The position numbers were made by a program, and so were the translations under genes. The notes beneath the pieces are model-generated. The model was not told the origin of the DNA and searched no databases. It saw only the letters and a list, made by a program, of their open reading frames with translations. From contig JADKGF010000003.1 of assembly GCA_016717105.1 (NCBI GenBank), forward strand, positions 1-64,000: a stretch of DNA of 64,000 nucleotides, written 5' to 3'. This DNA is from Saprospiraceae bacterium (GTDB lineage: Bacteria; Bacteroidota; Bacteroidia; Chitinophagales; Saprospiraceae). Below are positions 58,297 to 64,000 of the stretch, one piece after another (positions within the stretch are counted from its first letter, which is position 1; every line of letters starts with the position of its first letter).

Positions 58297-62116
<3,820 letters not shown>

Positions 62117-62153
62117 TAAAACAATTCTTTAAACGTCATATAATCACATTAGT

Positions 62154-64000
62154 ATGTTAAAAAGAAAAGGTGTAAAACCCACCAAAGGATTTGAATCTAT
62201 AACGATTAGTCTGAGTTCGCCAGATGAAATTTTGGAAAGGTCTTTTGGGGAAGTATTAAAGCCGGAAACCATTAATTATCGGTCATACAAGCCTGAAAGA
62301 GATGGTTTGTTTTGCGAAAGAATTTTTGGACCGGTCAAGGACTACGAATGTTATTGCGGCAAGTACAAGAGAATTAGATATAAAGGTATAGTATGTGACC
62401 GATGTGGTGTAGAAGTCACTGAGAAGAAGGTGAGAAGAGAGAGAATGGGCCATATTAAATTGGTCGTTCCAGTGGTTCACATCTGGTTTTTCAAATCTTT
62501 ACCGAATAAGATTGGATATTTATTGGGTTATTCATCCAAGAAACTTGAATCCATCATCTATTACGAAAGATACGTTGTCGTACAGCCTGGTATCAAGGAA
62601 AATGATATCTCGAAGCATGATTTGCTTACAGAAGAGGAATATTTTGACATCCTAGATACATTACCAAAAGACAATCAACTATTAGAAGATTCAGATCCTA
62701 ATAAGTTTATTGCCAGAATGGGTGCTGAAGCAGTCAAAGACTTGCTTGAAAGAATAAATCTAGATGAGTTATCTTTTGAATTGAGACATCAGGCAGCTAA
62801 TGAAACTTCTCAACAGAGAAAATCTGAAGCGTTGAAGAGATTGCGTGTAGTTGAAGCATTCAGAGATGGTCAGAAAACAACGGATAACAGACCTGAGTGG
62901 ACAATTATCCAATATTTGCCTGTCACTCCACCAGAATTGAGACCATTAGTTCCATTAGATGGTGGTAGATTTGCTAGTTCGGACTTGAACGATTTGTATC
63001 GTCGAGTTATTATTAGGAATAATCGTTTAAAGCGTCTTTTGGAAATCAAAGCTCCAGAGGTAATCTTGCGTAATGAAAAAAGGATGTTGCAGGAAGCTGT
63101 GGACTCACTTTTTGATAACTCAAGAAAGTCTAATGCGGTCAAAGCTGAAGGTGGTCGTTCTTTAAAATCCTTAAGTGATGTACTAAAAGGTAAACAAGGA
63201 CGTTTCCGTCAAAACCTTTTGGGTAAAAGGGTAGATTACTCAGGCCGTTCGGTTATTGTAGTAGGTCCTACCTTGTTACTTCACGAGTGTGGTATTCCTA
63301 AAGGAATGGCAGCGGAATTATTCAAACCATTTATTATCAAGAAATTGATAGAAAGAGGTGTAGTAAAAACCGTGAAATCCGCTAAAAAACTTGTAGATAA
63401 GAAAGATCCTGTTATTTGGGAGATTCTTGAAAATATCCTCAAAGGGCACCCAGTAATGCTCAACCGGGCTCCTACGCTTCACAGACTTTCCATTCAGGCA
63501 TTCCAGCCGAGATTGGTAGAAGGTAAAGCGATACAGTTGCACCCGTTAGTGTGTGGTGCGTTCAACGCGGACTTTGACGGTGACCAGATGGCTGTACACG
63601 TTCCACTTGGTCATGCTGCAATACTTGAGGCACAGATGTTGATGCTTTCAGCACACAATATGCTAAACCCTCAGGATGGATCACCTGTAACACTTCCTTC
63701 TCAGGACATGATTCTTGGTTTGTATTATCTTACAAAACCTAAAAAATCTACTGCTGAAGTCAAAGTAAAAGGTGAAGGCAGTACTTTCTATAGTGCAGAA
63801 GAAGTGGTGATAGCTTTTAATGAAGGCGTTATCGACTTACATGCAGTAATAAAAGTTAGGTCAAAAACAGATGATAGTGAAGGTAACTTGGTTATCAAAA
63901 TTATTGAAACAACCGTAGGTCGTGTTATCTTTAATCAGAGTACACCAGCTACTGTACCATTCATCAATCAGTTATTGACTAAAAAGAGTCTTAAAAAGAT
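62154..64000 (+). CDS. rpoC: RNA polymerase beta' subunit (5' part, runs off the window)
   Basis: The start [16 protein letters not shown] lies 37 nt after rpoB. The first 615 residues are present and uninterrupted. Visible are the zinc site CYCGKYK / CDRCGVE, the clamp and the switch region [19 protein letters not shown]. The catalytic NADFDGD at residues 471-477 binds the active-site magnesium. The remainder lies beyond 64000. Confidence 0.98.
   Translation, partial: MLKRKGVKPTKGFESITISLSSPDEILERSFGEVLKPETINYRSYKPERDGLFCERIFGPVKDYECYCGKYKRIRYKGIVCDRCGVEVTEKKVRRERMGHIKLVVPVVHIWFFKSLPNKIGYLLGYSSKKLESIIYYERYVVVQPGIKENDISKHDLLTEEEYFDILDTLPKDNQLLEDSDPNKFIARMGAEAVKDLLERINLDELSFELRHQAANETSQQRKSEALKRLRVVEAFRDGQKTTDNRPEWTIIQYLPVTPPELRPLVPLDGGRFASSDLNDLYRRVIIRNNRLKRLLEIKAPEVILRNEKRMLQEAVDSLFDNSRKSNAVKAEGGRSLKSLSDVLKGKQGRFRQNLLGKRVDYSGRSVIVVGPTLLLHECGIPKGMAAELFKPFIIKKLIERGVVKTVKSAKKLVDKKDPVIWEILENILKGHPVMLNRAPTLHRLSIQAFQPRLVEGKAIQLHPLVCGAFNADFDGDQMAVHVPLGHAAILEAQMLMLSAHNMLNPQDGSPVTLPSQDMILGLYYLTKPKKSTAEVKVKGEGSTFYSAEEVVIAFNEGVIDLHAVIKVRSKTDDSEGNLVIKIIETTVGRVIFNQSTPATVPFINQLLTKKSLKK

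Overview
The window reads as a chromosome segment of a Bacteroidota bacterium, most likely in the Saprospiria/Chitinophagia range. The evidence is the gene set: a PorP/SprF-like protein beside a giant cohesin/SprB-repeat protein with a type IX secretion 'type B' C-terminal domain, signal peptides ending near Ser-Gln or in lipoboxes, a DUF6249-like protein, LpxH and KdsC of lipid A/LPS synthesis, AT-rich spacers, and several promoter-like TAnnTTTG boxes. I place it by recognition only; no database search was possible.

Layout. 0-2.3 kb: damaged accessory genes, a degenerate 10-12 nt tandem repeat and the stump of a LytS-type histidine kinase. 2.3-11.7 kb: AAA/DUF4143 ATPase, alaS, small proteins, a BNR-repeat lipoprotein divergent from a membrane-anchored winged-helix regulator, a DnaQ exonuclease/GIY-YIG fusion, a GT2 glycosyltransferase and a 42-residue membrane peptide. 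11.8-12.45 kb: an extremely GC-rich, hairpin-dense block with no credible gene. 12.7-18.4 kb: four surface-polysaccharide type glycosyltransferase/membrane genes. 18.5-23 kb: dipeptide-epimerase-like enzyme, ATP-grasp protein, class I glutamine amidotransferase and an unrecognised partner, possibly a peptide-forming pathway. 23-31 kb: a defence/toxin-antitoxin island with a two-reverse-transcriptase operon resembling DRT type 3, a TIMP/NTR-like secreted protein, an orphan HicB, and a hipB-hipS-hipT operon behind four operators spaced exactly 41 bp apart. 31-53 kb: housekeeping and surface genes, including three kynurenine-pathway enzymes, LpxH, an Omp85-type barrel, HemW, the T9SS cargo/PorP pair, an S24-type repressor, an ECF sigma/anti-sigma pair, S9 peptidase, Maf, a UbiA prenyltransferase, KdsC and IscX. 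53-64 kb: the classic tRNA(Thr-Tyr-Gly-Thr)-tuf-tRNA(Trp)-secE-nusG-rplKAJL-rpoBC cluster, running off the window inside rpoC.

Caveat on sequence quality. rpoB, an essential single-copy gene, is split twice by one-base losses, and about ten other genes are split by one-base indels, mostly in or beside homopolymers. Most broken frames are therefore probably consensus errors. I rebuilt the split genes as single features and state where the frame changes. The two reverse-transcriptase genes carry more lesions than the housekeeping genes and could be genuinely decaying.
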